From contig NZ_CP162129.1 in the NCBI RefSeq assembly GCF_040834005.1, positions 5,390,501-5,454,500 of the forward strand: DNA of 64,000 nt. The letters are read 5' to 3'. The notes beneath the pieces are model-generated. The model had not been told where the DNA came from. It worked only from the letters and a program-made list of their open reading frames with translations, and did no database searches. Shown piece by piece: positions 52,190-60,211 of the stretch. A program made the translations under genes and the position numbers. The DNA is from Paenibacillus sp. PL2-23 (lineage in GTDB: Bacteria > Bacillota > Bacilli > Paenibacillales > Paenibacillaceae). The stretch's first letter is position 1; the number at the start of each line of letters is the position of its first letter.

Positions 52190-53577
52190 CGAACAAGCCG
52201 CTCCGCGTGCAGCTATGGTTCGTCCTGTGCGGCGTATTCGCATGCCTGTTCCTCCTCGTGCTGATCGCGCTGCGCCCGACGTTGAACGCTTTCTTCACCA
52301 AGGAGACCTACACCTCTATAGATAATGCCCAGCAGGCTGTCCGCTCCGGCGGACAGCTGCAGCTCGTTCTGGAGGGCGAGACGGGCTGGGAGCGCCAGCA
52401 GGAGCTGCAGAACATTCGGGCCGTTCAGCACATCGTGATGCTCGATAATGGCCGACTGGCGCCCGCTGCCAAGATACCGGGCCAATTGGGGCCGCACATT
52501 CGCAAGCAGGCGCTGACGCAGACTGCTGAATCGCAGCGGTACTCGCTGAGCAGCTCCGGGGACACCATTCGCTATATCATTTCCAAAACCTCATTGGCGG
52601 GACGCAGCGTCTATCTCATCTCCTACATGTGGGACACGTATCAGAAGGAGCTCACGGCGACGCTGTTCAAACGGCTGGCGCTGCTGTTCGCCATCGTCAC
52701 CGTCATCGGGCTTCTGCCGGCCTATGCGCTGTCTCATTACTTGACGCGTCCGCTCCGGAAGCTGCAGGAGCATGTGCGGCGCATCGCGGCGCGCGAGTGG
52801 CATAAGCCCGTGCCTATTGAACGGTCTGACGAGATTGGCGAGCTGTCCGTCTCAATTGAAAGCATGCGCAAGCAGCTCGTCCAGCATGATGAAGCCCAGC
52901 AGGAGATGCTGCAGCAGCTGTCCCACGAGCTCAAGACGCCGGTCATGGTCATTCACAGCTACGCGCAGGCCATTCTCGACGGCATCTACCCCAAGGGCAG
53001 CGTAGAAGCGTCGGTGCAGGTCATTGAGAGCGAAGCCGATCGGCTGTCGGCCAGAATCGCGAAGCTCCTGTTTCTAACGAAGCTCGACTATATAGCGGAG
53101 CAGCAGCAGCCACCGGTGCGCCAGAGCATTCGGCTAGACAAGCTCGCGGCCGATGTTGTGGAGCGGCTGAGCTTGCGCAGGCCGGAGCTCTCTATTGCAT
53201 GTCGGCTGGAGCCGGGCGTCGAGCTGCCAGGAGATGAGTCGCAGCTGACCGCGATTATCGAGAATCTCGTAGACAACGGCATTCGGTTCGCCCATTCCAG
53301 GCTGGAGGTGTCGTTAAGCCGGCAGCTCGCCGCGGGCTCCGGGCCGTCGCGGCCAGGGGGCGTAGCTCCAGGCATTGTGCTGGAGGTATGGAACGACGGC
53401 GAGCCGCTCGACCCCGAGCTCGGCGAGCGGCTGTTCCAGCCGTTCCAGCACGGCAAGCGAGGCCAATTCGGCCTGGGCCTCGCCATTGTGTCCCGCGCGG
53501 CGAAGCTGCATGGCGGGCGGGCCTTGGCGGAGAACGCGCGGGGCGGCGTTCGGTTTACGGTTTATTTTGGACCATGA
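52186..53577 (+). CDS. cssS: Sensor histidine kinase, CssS-like
   Basis: A 463-residue kinase with two membrane helices (about residues 10-30 and 165-185) enclosing an extracellular sensor of about 135 residues, then HAMP, HisKA (LSHELKTPVMVIHSYAQAI) and HATPase_c (IENLVDNGIRF, FGLGLAIV). The arrangement and partner resemble CssS, the sensor for misfolded secreted protein. No htrA gene is in the window, so its targets lie elsewhere, except perhaps the secreted helical protein just upstream. Confidence 0.85.
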   Translation: MTNKPLRVQLWFVLCGVFACLFLLVLIALRPTLNAFFTKETYTSIDNAQQAVRSGGQLQLVLEGETGWERQQELQNIRAVQHIVMLDNGRLAPAAKIPGQLGPHIRKQALTQTAESQRYSLSSSGDTIRYIISKTSLAGRSVYLISYMWDTYQKELTATLFKRLALLFAIVTVIGLLPAYALSHYLTRPLRKLQEHVRRIAAREWHKPVPIERSDEIGELSVSIESMRKQLVQHDEAQQEMLQQLSHELKTPVMVIHSYAQAILDGIYPKGSVEASVQVIESEADRLSARIAKLLFLTKLDYIAEQQQPPVRQSIRLDKLAADVVERLSLRRPELSIACRLEPGVELPGDESQLTAIIENLVDNGIRFAHSRLEVSLSRQLAAGSGPSRPGGVAPGIVLEVWNDGEPLDPELGERLFQPFQHGKRGQFGLGLAIVSRAAKLHGGRALAENARGGVRFTVYFGP

Positions 53578-53633
53578 TGGGGATGGCTTACGCTACGGCA
53601 CTGTCGCATTCGCATTCGCATGAAACGAGCTTT

Positions 53634-53640
53634 TTCGACA
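53634..53640 (-). promoter_or_regulatory. Spo0A-box-like site upstream of the HD-GYP gene
   Basis: TGTCGAA on the minus strand within AATGTCGAAA, 85 bp upstream of the HD-GYP start. Confidence 0.3.
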
Positions 53641-53724
53641 TTTCTTGATAAACAGGCAGGATTTCCCCGATTGGGGAGCGAATGTTATCGGGAAAAGGAA
53701 TGTACGGCAGAAGGAGAGACGGTC

Positions 53725-54864
53725 ATGCATGGGAATGGCGACAAGGCACCCCTATATAAGGAGAATTTGACGCCCGAGCAGCTGTTGAAGATCATATTCG
53801 ACTATACGGCCAAGATTGCGAACGATCAGCGGCTGGATTCGGTATTGATTCTGATGGCGAACATGGGGCGCGAATTGGTGCTCGCTGACCGCTGCGCCGT
53901 CTGGCTGGTGGACCAATTGCGGGAAGAGCTGTTCACCGTCGTCGCCCATGGCGTCGGGGAGCTTCGCATTCCATATGGAAGCGGTCTGGTGGGGGCATCC
54001 ATCTGCTCCGGCGAGCCGATCTTCATCGATGACGCCTATAAGGATGACCGGCATAACCGGGACAGCGATGCGAAGACGGGTTACCGCACAAAAGCCATTA
54101 TGACCATTCCATTCCGCAATAATGACGGAGAGATTATTGGCGCTTACCAAGCGATCAACAAGCTGACGAAGGAAGAACGCTTCTCTGAGCGTGATCTGGA
54201 ATATTTGTCGCTGGCCGCTTCGTACACGGGCAAATCGCTGGAATCCGTTATGCTGCATGAGGAGATATTCGCTACGCAGAAGGAAATTATCGAGACGATG
54301 GGCGAGATCGGCGAAAGCCGCTCCAAGGAGACGGGCAAGCACGTTCGTCGCGTCTCGCAATATTCATATTTAATCGCGCTGGGCCTGGGCATGACGGAGC
54401 AGGAGGCGGATCGGCTGCGAAGAGCGTCGCCGATGCACGATATCGGCAAGGTCGCCATTCCGGACGCTATTCTGCAGAAATCCGGCAAGCTGACGGAGGA
54501 AGAATTCGAGCTCATGAAGAGCCACACGGTCATTGGCTACGAGCTTCTGCGTCATTCCCGCCGCGAGCTTCTGCTGACGGCAGCGATCGTCGCGCATCAG
54601 CATCATGAGAAGTGGGACGGCAGCGGCTATCCGCAAGGGCTACGCGGCGAGGACATCCATATCTACGGCCGCATTACCGCCGTCGCTGACGTCTTCGACG
54701 CGCTGGGCAGCGCCCGCGTCTATAAGCCCGCGTGGGAGCTGGAGCGCATCCTCTCTTTGTTCGAGCAGGAACGCGGCCGCCACTTCGACCCGCGCGTCGT
54801 CGACGCGTTTTTGGCGCAGCTCCCCCTCATTCTCGAGGTGAGGGACCGGGAATCGGACGTTTGA
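53725..54864 (+). CDS. GAF and HD-GYP domain protein, probable cyclic di-GMP phosphodiesterase
   Basis: A 379-residue cytoplasmic protein: a GAF domain (about residues 15-170; VLADRCAVWLVD, YRTKAIMTIPFRN) and an HD-GYP domain (about 190-360). The HD pair is in MHDIGKVAIPD, and the GYP signature is in HHEKWDGSGYPQGLRG. Metal ligands HxxxxxxxxxxxH look intact, so c-di-GMP hydrolysis is plausible. The ATG at 53725 has AAGGAG eight bases upstream. The GAF ligand is unknown. It lies alone after the CssRS-like pair. Confidence 0.9.
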   Translation: MHGNGDKAPLYKENLTPEQLLKIIFDYTAKIANDQRLDSVLILMANMGRELVLADRCAVWLVDQLREELFTVVAHGVGELRIPYGSGLVGASICSGEPIFIDDAYKDDRHNRDSDAKTGYRTKAIMTIPFRNNDGEIIGAYQAINKLTKEERFSERDLEYLSLAASYTGKSLESVMLHEEIFATQKEIIETMGEIGESRSKETGKHVRRVSQYSYLIALGLGMTEQEADRLRRASPMHDIGKVAIPDAILQKSGKLTEEEFELMKSHTVIGYELLRHSRRELLLTAAIVAHQHHEKWDGSGYPQGLRGEDIHIYGRITAVADVFDALGSARVYKPAWELERILSLFEQERGRHFDPRVVDAFLAQLPLILEVRDRESDV

Positions 54865-54911
54865 CCGCCAGTACGGCTGCGCAGGCACACAGAACGGCAG
54901 CGCACACAGAA

Positions 54912-54960
54912 GAGGGGCAATCGCCCAGTCATTCGCATGACTGGGCGATTGCCCCTTTAT
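54912..54960 (+). terminator. Terminator of the HD-GYP gene
   Basis: A perfect 19-bp stem (54913-54931 with 54936-54954) with loop TCGC and a following T-rich tract. Confidence 0.9.
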
Positions 54961-54979
54961 TTGGAGTGTTGGCGACATG

Positions 54980-55214
54980 TAGACGTTTCTGGCACGTCTA
55001 TTTGCTGCCGGACACCCGTTTCTGCACATTTAGACGTTTCTAGCACGTCTATTTGCTGCTGGACACCCGTCTCCGCTCATTTAGACGTTTCTGGCACGTC
55101 TATTTGCTGCCGGACACCCGTTTCCGCTCATTTAGACGTTTCTGGCACGTCTATTTGACACCGGATGCCCGTCTCGGCTCATTTAGACGTTTCTGGCACG
55201 TCTATTTGCTGCCG
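54980..55214. repeat. Tandem repeat array 2: five units with exact 51-bp period
   Basis: Units begin at 54980, 55031, 55082, 55133 and 55184. Each contains the perfect hairpin TAGACGT-TTCTGGC-ACGTCTA followed by TTTGCTGCC and a more variable GACACCCGT-rich part. The last unit runs into the 3' end of the NHL-protein gene: its CTATTTGCTGCC supplies that gene's stop codon and last three to four codons. It shares with array 1 the 51-bp period, a hairpin per unit, a position between convergent genes, and the CTGGC...ATTTGCTGCC motif. Confidence 0.92.
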
Positions 55215-56701
55215 CTGTCCAGCAGCACCGCCTTGTACTCCTCGTCAACCGCTAGGAGGAAGCCAGCTCGCTCGGCCAAGTAGCCCGCCGCCGCATAAGC
55301 GGAGCCGCCTCTCAGGACAACCTCCTTATCGCTTGCGGTGAACAGCTCCACACTCCAATCGCCTTTTGTTGCAACAATGGAGCGCGACTCTTCCTTCCAT
55401 ACGATATCCGCGCCCCACACTTCCAGCAGCCTGCGCACCGGAATGTAGAACTCGGCAGGCTCACCCTTGGCGAATGGCATCTTCCCGTTCTGGAAGGCCA
55501 TCAGCTCACCGTCCATCCATACCTGCGGCGTCTCGCCCGGAGGCAGAAGCTCCGTGGAGGCGATCAGATCCGCCGCGCTGCGAACCGGTGATAACGGCTG
55601 TGATGGATCAACCTGCAGCGCCTTGAGCGAGCCGTTTAACGTATCGGAGACATACAGCACACCGTTACTGTAGAGCAGCGCCGAAGGCTGGTTGAAGCCT
55701 GCCGCCTCGCCCGTTCCCGCTTCATTGCCTGGCGAGCTGGAGCCCGCAAGTGTAACCACCGTACCATTCGAGCGTACAGCGCGAATTCGGTTGTTCAGGC
55801 TGTCCGCGACGAACAGGACTCCCTCAGCATACGCCAGCCCTCGCGGACGGTCGAATAACGCCTCGCTGCCAGCGCCGTTGCGGTAGCCGCCCGTCATATA
55901 GCCGGTCAGCTCATCCTTGTCCGTTTCCTTGCCGGCATAAGTCGTTACACGCCCCTCAAAAATATAGCGTATAACGCTGTTGCCGGTATCCGCTACGTAC
56001 AGACCGCCTCGCTCGTCAATCGCAAGACCAGTTGGCTCATTAAAGCGTGCAGTCGCCACAGGTGCGTCCAGGTACCCGCCCTCTTCGCCGCCCTTCCCGG
56101 CGAACGTCGTAACCTGGCCGTCCGGCGCAATGCGGCGGATAACGTGGTTCAACGTGTCCGCCACGTAGATGTGGCCCTGAGCGTCAATTGCAAGCCCTGT
56201 CGGCGCATGCAGCCTAGCCTCGCCACGCTTGCCATCGCTAAAGCCCGCCGTACCGTTGCCGGCCACGGTGTACACTTCGCCGTTCTCCAGCCTGCGGACA
56301 ACATGATTGTCCGTATCGGCAATATACAGAATACCTTTGTCATCGGTAACGGCGAACGTCGGGTTCAGGAACGCGGCTGCCTTGGCCGTACCGTCCAGAT
56401 AGCCTTCTTCGGCACTGCCGGTCACCTCCAACGGTTCACCGTCAGCCCAGCGCTTAATGCCGTTTTGACCCTGTACGACATACAAGCCTCCGTCCTTTGC
56501 TTCAGCCAGCCCCCACGGCTGGCTGAAGCCTTCGGCTGCGATGGACACCTTGTGTCCACCGCTGCTCGCAGCTGCGGCTCCCGCGCCGCGCGCGTCCTCC
56601 GCGCTGGCTGGCAGGCTTAGCGCTGCCGTTAAAGCGATCGCCATTAGGCCTCCCGTCCATACACCGGCGCGGGAGCCGCTCTTGAATTGTTTTCGCATCA
56701 T
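55202..56701 (-). CDS. Secreted NHL-repeat protein with C-terminal stalk domain
   Basis: A 499-residue exported protein: signal peptide to about residue 34 (SLPASAE), then about six NHL beta-propeller repeats (e.g. PTGLAIDERGGLYVADTGNSVIRYI, TTFAGKGGEEGGYLD), and a C-terminal copper-amine-oxidase-N-like stalk domain (FYIPVRRLLEVWGADIVWKEESRSIVA) at about 410-499. The propeller probably binds protein, glycan or ligand outside the cell. It is the last gene of the cAMP-module operon, 21 bp after the FecR gene. Its stop codon lies within the first (gene-proximal) unit of a tandem repeat array. Confidence 0.88.
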   Translation of the reverse strand: MMRKQFKSGSRAGVWTGGLMAIALTAALSLPASAEDARGAGAAAASSGGHKVSIAAEGFSQPWGLAEAKDGGLYVVQGQNGIKRWADGEPLEVTGSAEEGYLDGTAKAAAFLNPTFAVTDDKGILYIADTDNHVVRRLENGEVYTVAGNGTAGFSDGKRGEARLHAPTGLAIDAQGHIYVADTLNHVIRRIAPDGQVTTFAGKGGEEGGYLDAPVATARFNEPTGLAIDERGGLYVADTGNSVIRYIFEGRVTTYAGKETDKDELTGYMTGGYRNGAGSEALFDRPRGLAYAEGVLFVADSLNNRIRAVRSNGTVVTLAGSSSPGNEAGTGEAAGFNQPSALLYSNGVLYVSDTLNGSLKALQVDPSQPLSPVRSAADLIASTELLPPGETPQVWMDGELMAFQNGKMPFAKGEPAEFYIPVRRLLEVWGADIVWKEESRSIVATKGDWSVELFTASDKEVVLRGGSAYAAAGYLAERAGFLLAVDEEYKAVLLDSGSK

Positions 56702-56722
56702 ATCGGTTCCTCCTCCCTTACG

Positions 56723-58423
56723 TTATACATGTGGATAAAGCTTTTCTACCTCGATATAAAGAATGACTTCTTCCGTTATATTAATTGGAACGACAAGATA
56801 GTAATAATATTCTGATTCTGATTCTGTGTAATCGTTCAGTTGGGTATATAGGAAAGCATTGGAGATGCGAAGTTTCCAGCCTCCCTCCACTTCTTCCCAT
56901 ACATAATCATCTTCGGTGAGCGTTACATTTTGCTGCTGGCTTCCGCTAAACTCGGGAATAATATCAGCCGGGTTTTCTGCATAGCCAAGAAATGAAGGGA
57001 ACATCATTTCAGTAAAGCCTGTCAAAGTCCCTTGCGTCATCGAAAACTCAATTGAAGCCGGATTGTGCTCGATAAAGAAGCAGAAGCCTTCCTGAGGCTG
57101 ACCATTGTCCACCATGTAGTAGCAATCTACGTAGTCAGATTCCTCCACAACAAACAAGTTTATTTCATTGTTGTTCGACAACAGTGGCAATTGACCTTCG
57201 GTGTCCTCTTCACGTTGAACCACTACCTCTGACTCTTGCACATCATTGGGGTAGTTTTTGTTGTATAGCACATCTGAAGCAATAGTAATGGTTACATAAT
57301 CCCAGTAATTCAAAGCACTACTCTCGTCCAGAGTTATAACGAGTTCATTCCCGGCGACAACCACTTGCTCAATAGATTCCGACGAACACTCGTAGCATTC
57401 TGAACTAGGATTTCTCATGACACTTATTACCGATCCCCAATTAAAATGCTCAGAAGAATTGTCCACATTCAAACCAATCTCCGTTGTAAATGGAACTGAA
57501 ATGGTACGATTATCTAGCAGGTACGAATAAATATCCCCATAAAAAGCATCCGCGTCAAACTCCGGCGCGCCTGCCGGCGGCGGTGGAGGCGTCGGCTGTG
57601 TGCCTGTGCCCGGCACTGGAGTCGGCGCTGGCGCTGGGGTCGCTTTCTCATAAATAATCGTCGATTTCTGCGCCTTCTGCTTCTCTTCCTCGCGCTTCGC
57701 CGCTTCCGCCTCAGCCGCACGCTTCTGCGCAAGCAAGTCCTGCACCCGCTTCAGCAGCGCTTCGTTCCCTCCGCCTGCTTGCAGGCGCTCCTCGAAGTCC
57801 TCCAGCGCTACCAGCGGCAAGCTCTCCGGCCGCAGGTCCTGTACCTCTCCGTTGCCATCCTTCTCGATCCAGAGCTCCTGATCCGGCTCCACAATCTCCT
57901 CATTGTCACCGTCTTCGCCATAGCGGGTCCATACTCCGCCCTCGAATACGCCGACATAGCTTCTGCCTTCCTCGTACGACACCGTAAATTCCGTGCCCAT
58001 AACACCCATAATAGAGGTTGGCGTCTCAATACCGAAGCTGGAGTCTCCGCTCAGCTTCTGCTTAATCTTGATCAGCACGCTGCCCTTCTGCAGGCTAAGG
58101 CTTGTCTTGCCGCCCATCGCCTTGGCGCTCTTCACCAGCTCCGACACCGTCAGCGTCGTATTGGCGCCAAAGACAACCTCCTTGTCGCTTCCCAGCTCCA
58201 TCGTCAGCTTCGCGCCCGCGCCGGTCATAATCGTGTCGCCCTGACCGATCGCCATGCCCTTGAAGGCGCTGAATTTCTTGGAGCCGCCGGATTTCTTCAC
58301 CTCAGACTTGCCCGATACCGCGGTCACCTTGCCTGCCATCGCCGTGTTTTTGGCCAGTGCCGAGACTGGCCCAATAAGCGATAGCAGCAACGCAAGCACA
58401 AGCACGACTCTTAATCCCTTCAT
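56723..58423 (-). CDS. Secreted FecR-domain protein with low-GC C-terminal domain
   Basis: A 566-residue exported protein: signal peptide (to about residue 25), FecR-type beta domain (about 30-170; GQGDTIMTGAGAKLTMELGSDKEVVF, SFGIETPTSIMGVMGTEFTV), an acidic-basic helical linker (about 195-250), a Pro-rich hinge (about 258-285) and a C-terminal region of about 275 residues rich in Glu, Asp, Tyr and Asn of unknown fold. The DNA for the C-terminal part is much richer in A+T than the rest of the operon. The gene overlaps the adenylate cyclase stop by 4 bp (ATGA). FecR proteins beside CHASE2 cyclases recur in other phyla. Confidence 0.85.
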   Translation of the reverse strand: MKGLRVVLVLALLLSLIGPVSALAKNTAMAGKVTAVSGKSEVKKSGGSKKFSAFKGMAIGQGDTIMTGAGAKLTMELGSDKEVVFGANTTLTVSELVKSAKAMGGKTSLSLQKGSVLIKIKQKLSGDSSFGIETPTSIMGVMGTEFTVSYEEGRSYVGVFEGGVWTRYGEDGDNEEIVEPDQELWIEKDGNGEVQDLRPESLPLVALEDFEERLQAGGGNEALLKRVQDLLAQKRAAEAEAAKREEEKQKAQKSTIIYEKATPAPAPTPVPGTGTQPTPPPPPAGAPEFDADAFYGDIYSYLLDNRTISVPFTTEIGLNVDNSSEHFNWGSVISVMRNPSSECYECSSESIEQVVVAGNELVITLDESSALNYWDYVTITIASDVLYNKNYPNDVQESEVVVQREEDTEGQLPLLSNNNEINLFVVEESDYVDCYYMVDNGQPQEGFCFFIEHNPASIEFSMTQGTLTGFTEMMFPSFLGYAENPADIIPEFSGSQQQNVTLTEDDYVWEEVEGGWKLRISNAFLYTQLNDYTESESEYYYYLVVPINITEEVILYIEVEKLYPHV

Positions 58424-60177
58424 TGCAATCCCTCCAATTCATATATCGCTATGCCTTGCTCCTTGCCCTTCACCTTGACCTCGCCTAGAGAGGTCGCCTT
58501 CACCCGATCCTTGACAGCCTCGTACACCGCCTCGCTAATGACGATCTGCCCTGGCTTCGAGATGCTCTCCAGCCTTGCCGCCGTATTGACCGTATCCCCG
58601 ATTGCGGTATAGTCCATTCGAGTCTTGGAGCCAATGTTGCCGAATACCGCTGGACCTCGATGGATGCCAATGCCGAATGCTACCGACAGCCCATATTTCT
58701 CCGTCAGCTTACGGGCAAGCTCACCGGATGCCGCCTTCATGGCCCACGCCGTCTCGACCGCCTTCATGGCGTGATCCTCCAGCGGCAGCGGCGCGTTATA
58801 GATCGCCATCGCCGCGTCCCCGATAAACTTGTCCAGCGTGCCCCCATATTCGAAGATGCACGTCGCGGCCAGATCCAGATACTGGTTCAGAATATCCACG
58901 ACCTCCTCCGGCTGCGCCTTCTCCGACAGCGGCGTGAACCCGCGAATATCGACAAACAGCACCGTCAGCTCCCGTCTGGTCCCGCCGAGCTTCAAGCCCT
59001 CGTCGCCGCTCTTCAGAATTTCGTCCACCACCTGGGGAGCGACATACCGCCCGAACACGTCCGTCACTCTGCGCCGCTCCAGCAGCTCCTCCACGTATCG
59101 GTAAATAACCGCCACGAGGCAGCAGGCCGCAAGCAGAAGCACCGTGTAGCCTGTCGAGATTAGCTGACCCTGCGCGTACGCGTAGCGTCCTGCCAGCAGA
59201 AGCACAGCCGCCATAGCGACAACCGACAGCAGCGCGAAGCTCATACGAAGCTTCCTCAGCAGCACATAAGCCAGACCGGCTGCCAGGGCCAGAACCAGCG
59301 CATTCCAAGGCCATGCCCACTCACGCTTCATACGCTCATCGAGCAGCGCCTGAATAATATTGGCGTGAATCTCAATGCCGTACATCTCGGTCTTGGCGGC
59401 CATTGGCGTAAGATGGCTGTCGTTGAAGGCTGTCGCGTAAGGACCCACAAGCACGATCCGATTCTCAAAATAATCCGCAGGCACATCGCCGTTGATAACC
59501 GCCGAATAAGGAATCTCCTCGAACCCGCCAGGCCTGCCCGCGTAGTCGATATGGAAGCGACCGAAGTCGTCCAGCGGCAGCATGTCCGCATTGACGCCTT
59601 CCCCCACATGCTGCTGGTGCAGTCGGTAGATTGTCCAGGCAAAGCTGTCATAAGACGCATCCCCGTACTGAAAGCTCTGCAGTGACTTCCTGACCACGCG
59701 GTCGCGGTCCGGAATCGTGTTAATATGCCCCAGCGCAGCCGCTGACGCCTTAAGCTCCGGGAATGGCTCCTGCAGCTCCTGCGCCTGGATGGTGCCCCTG
59801 TCCACGGAGGGCGGGAACGTCCCGATGACCGGCAGCACCACATTGCCGGCCCGAGCCAGCGCATCTGCGAACGCGGTGTCCGCATCCGCATCCATCGGGG
59901 CCGGGAACGTCACGTCGAAGGCAATGACAGACGGCTTGCCCTCCGTCAATGTATCCACCAGCGCGGCATGCGCCGCCCGACTCCAAGGCCAGGCTCCAAG
60001 CTCCATAATACTTGCGTCGTCGATGCCAATTATCACGATCCGGGTGTCCAGCTCGGACTCCTGCTGCATAAGCCGATCCTGGATCACATAATCCACCGTG
60101 TCCAGCGAGCCTCTGTACATGAGGAATACCGCCAGCGCCGTCAGTATCGCAATAATGGCTCCGAGCTTTATTCGCAT
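58420..60177 (-). CDS. CHASE2-domain class III adenylate/guanylate cyclase
   Basis: A 585-residue membrane cyclase: helix 1 (about 5-25), an extracellular CHASE2 sensor (about 30-285), three membrane helices (about 290-370) and a class III catalytic domain (about 405-570). Catalytic features appear complete: metal Asp in VLFVDIRGF, second metal Asp and the substrate Lys in TLDKFIGDAAMA, and the transition-state Asn/Arg in GDTVNTAARLES. YTAIGD has Asp at the purine site, which favours ATP. The ATG at 60177 is chosen because GGGGGGAG precedes it; a TTG at 60219 would overlap the transporter gene. It lies between a cNMP-binding transporter and a FecR protein. Confidence 0.9.
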   Translation of the reverse strand: MRIKLGAIIAILTALAVFLMYRGSLDTVDYVIQDRLMQQESELDTRIVIIGIDDASIMELGAWPWSRAAHAALVDTLTEGKPSVIAFDVTFPAPMDADADTAFADALARAGNVVLPVIGTFPPSVDRGTIQAQELQEPFPELKASAAALGHINTIPDRDRVVRKSLQSFQYGDASYDSFAWTIYRLHQQHVGEGVNADMLPLDDFGRFHIDYAGRPGGFEEIPYSAVINGDVPADYFENRIVLVGPYATAFNDSHLTPMAAKTEMYGIEIHANIIQALLDERMKREWAWPWNALVLALAAGLAYVLLRKLRMSFALLSVVAMAAVLLLAGRYAYAQGQLISTGYTVLLLAACCLVAVIYRYVEELLERRRVTDVFGRYVAPQVVDEILKSGDEGLKLGGTRRELTVLFVDIRGFTPLSEKAQPEEVVDILNQYLDLAATCIFEYGGTLDKFIGDAAMAIYNAPLPLEDHAMKAVETAWAMKAASGELARKLTEKYGLSVAFGIGIHRGPAVFGNIGSKTRMDYTAIGDTVNTAARLESISKPGQIVISEAVYEAVKDRVKATSLGEVKVKGKEQGIAIYELEGLQ

Positions 60178-60211
60178 GCGGCTTCTCCCCCCTCTTCCTT
60201 CCTGTATGTCA

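Noticed and set aside
54937..55283. Frames with 17-residue peptide repeats over array 2
   Set aside because: Same cause: a period divisible by three. No start signal, and they run antisense into the NHL-protein gene.
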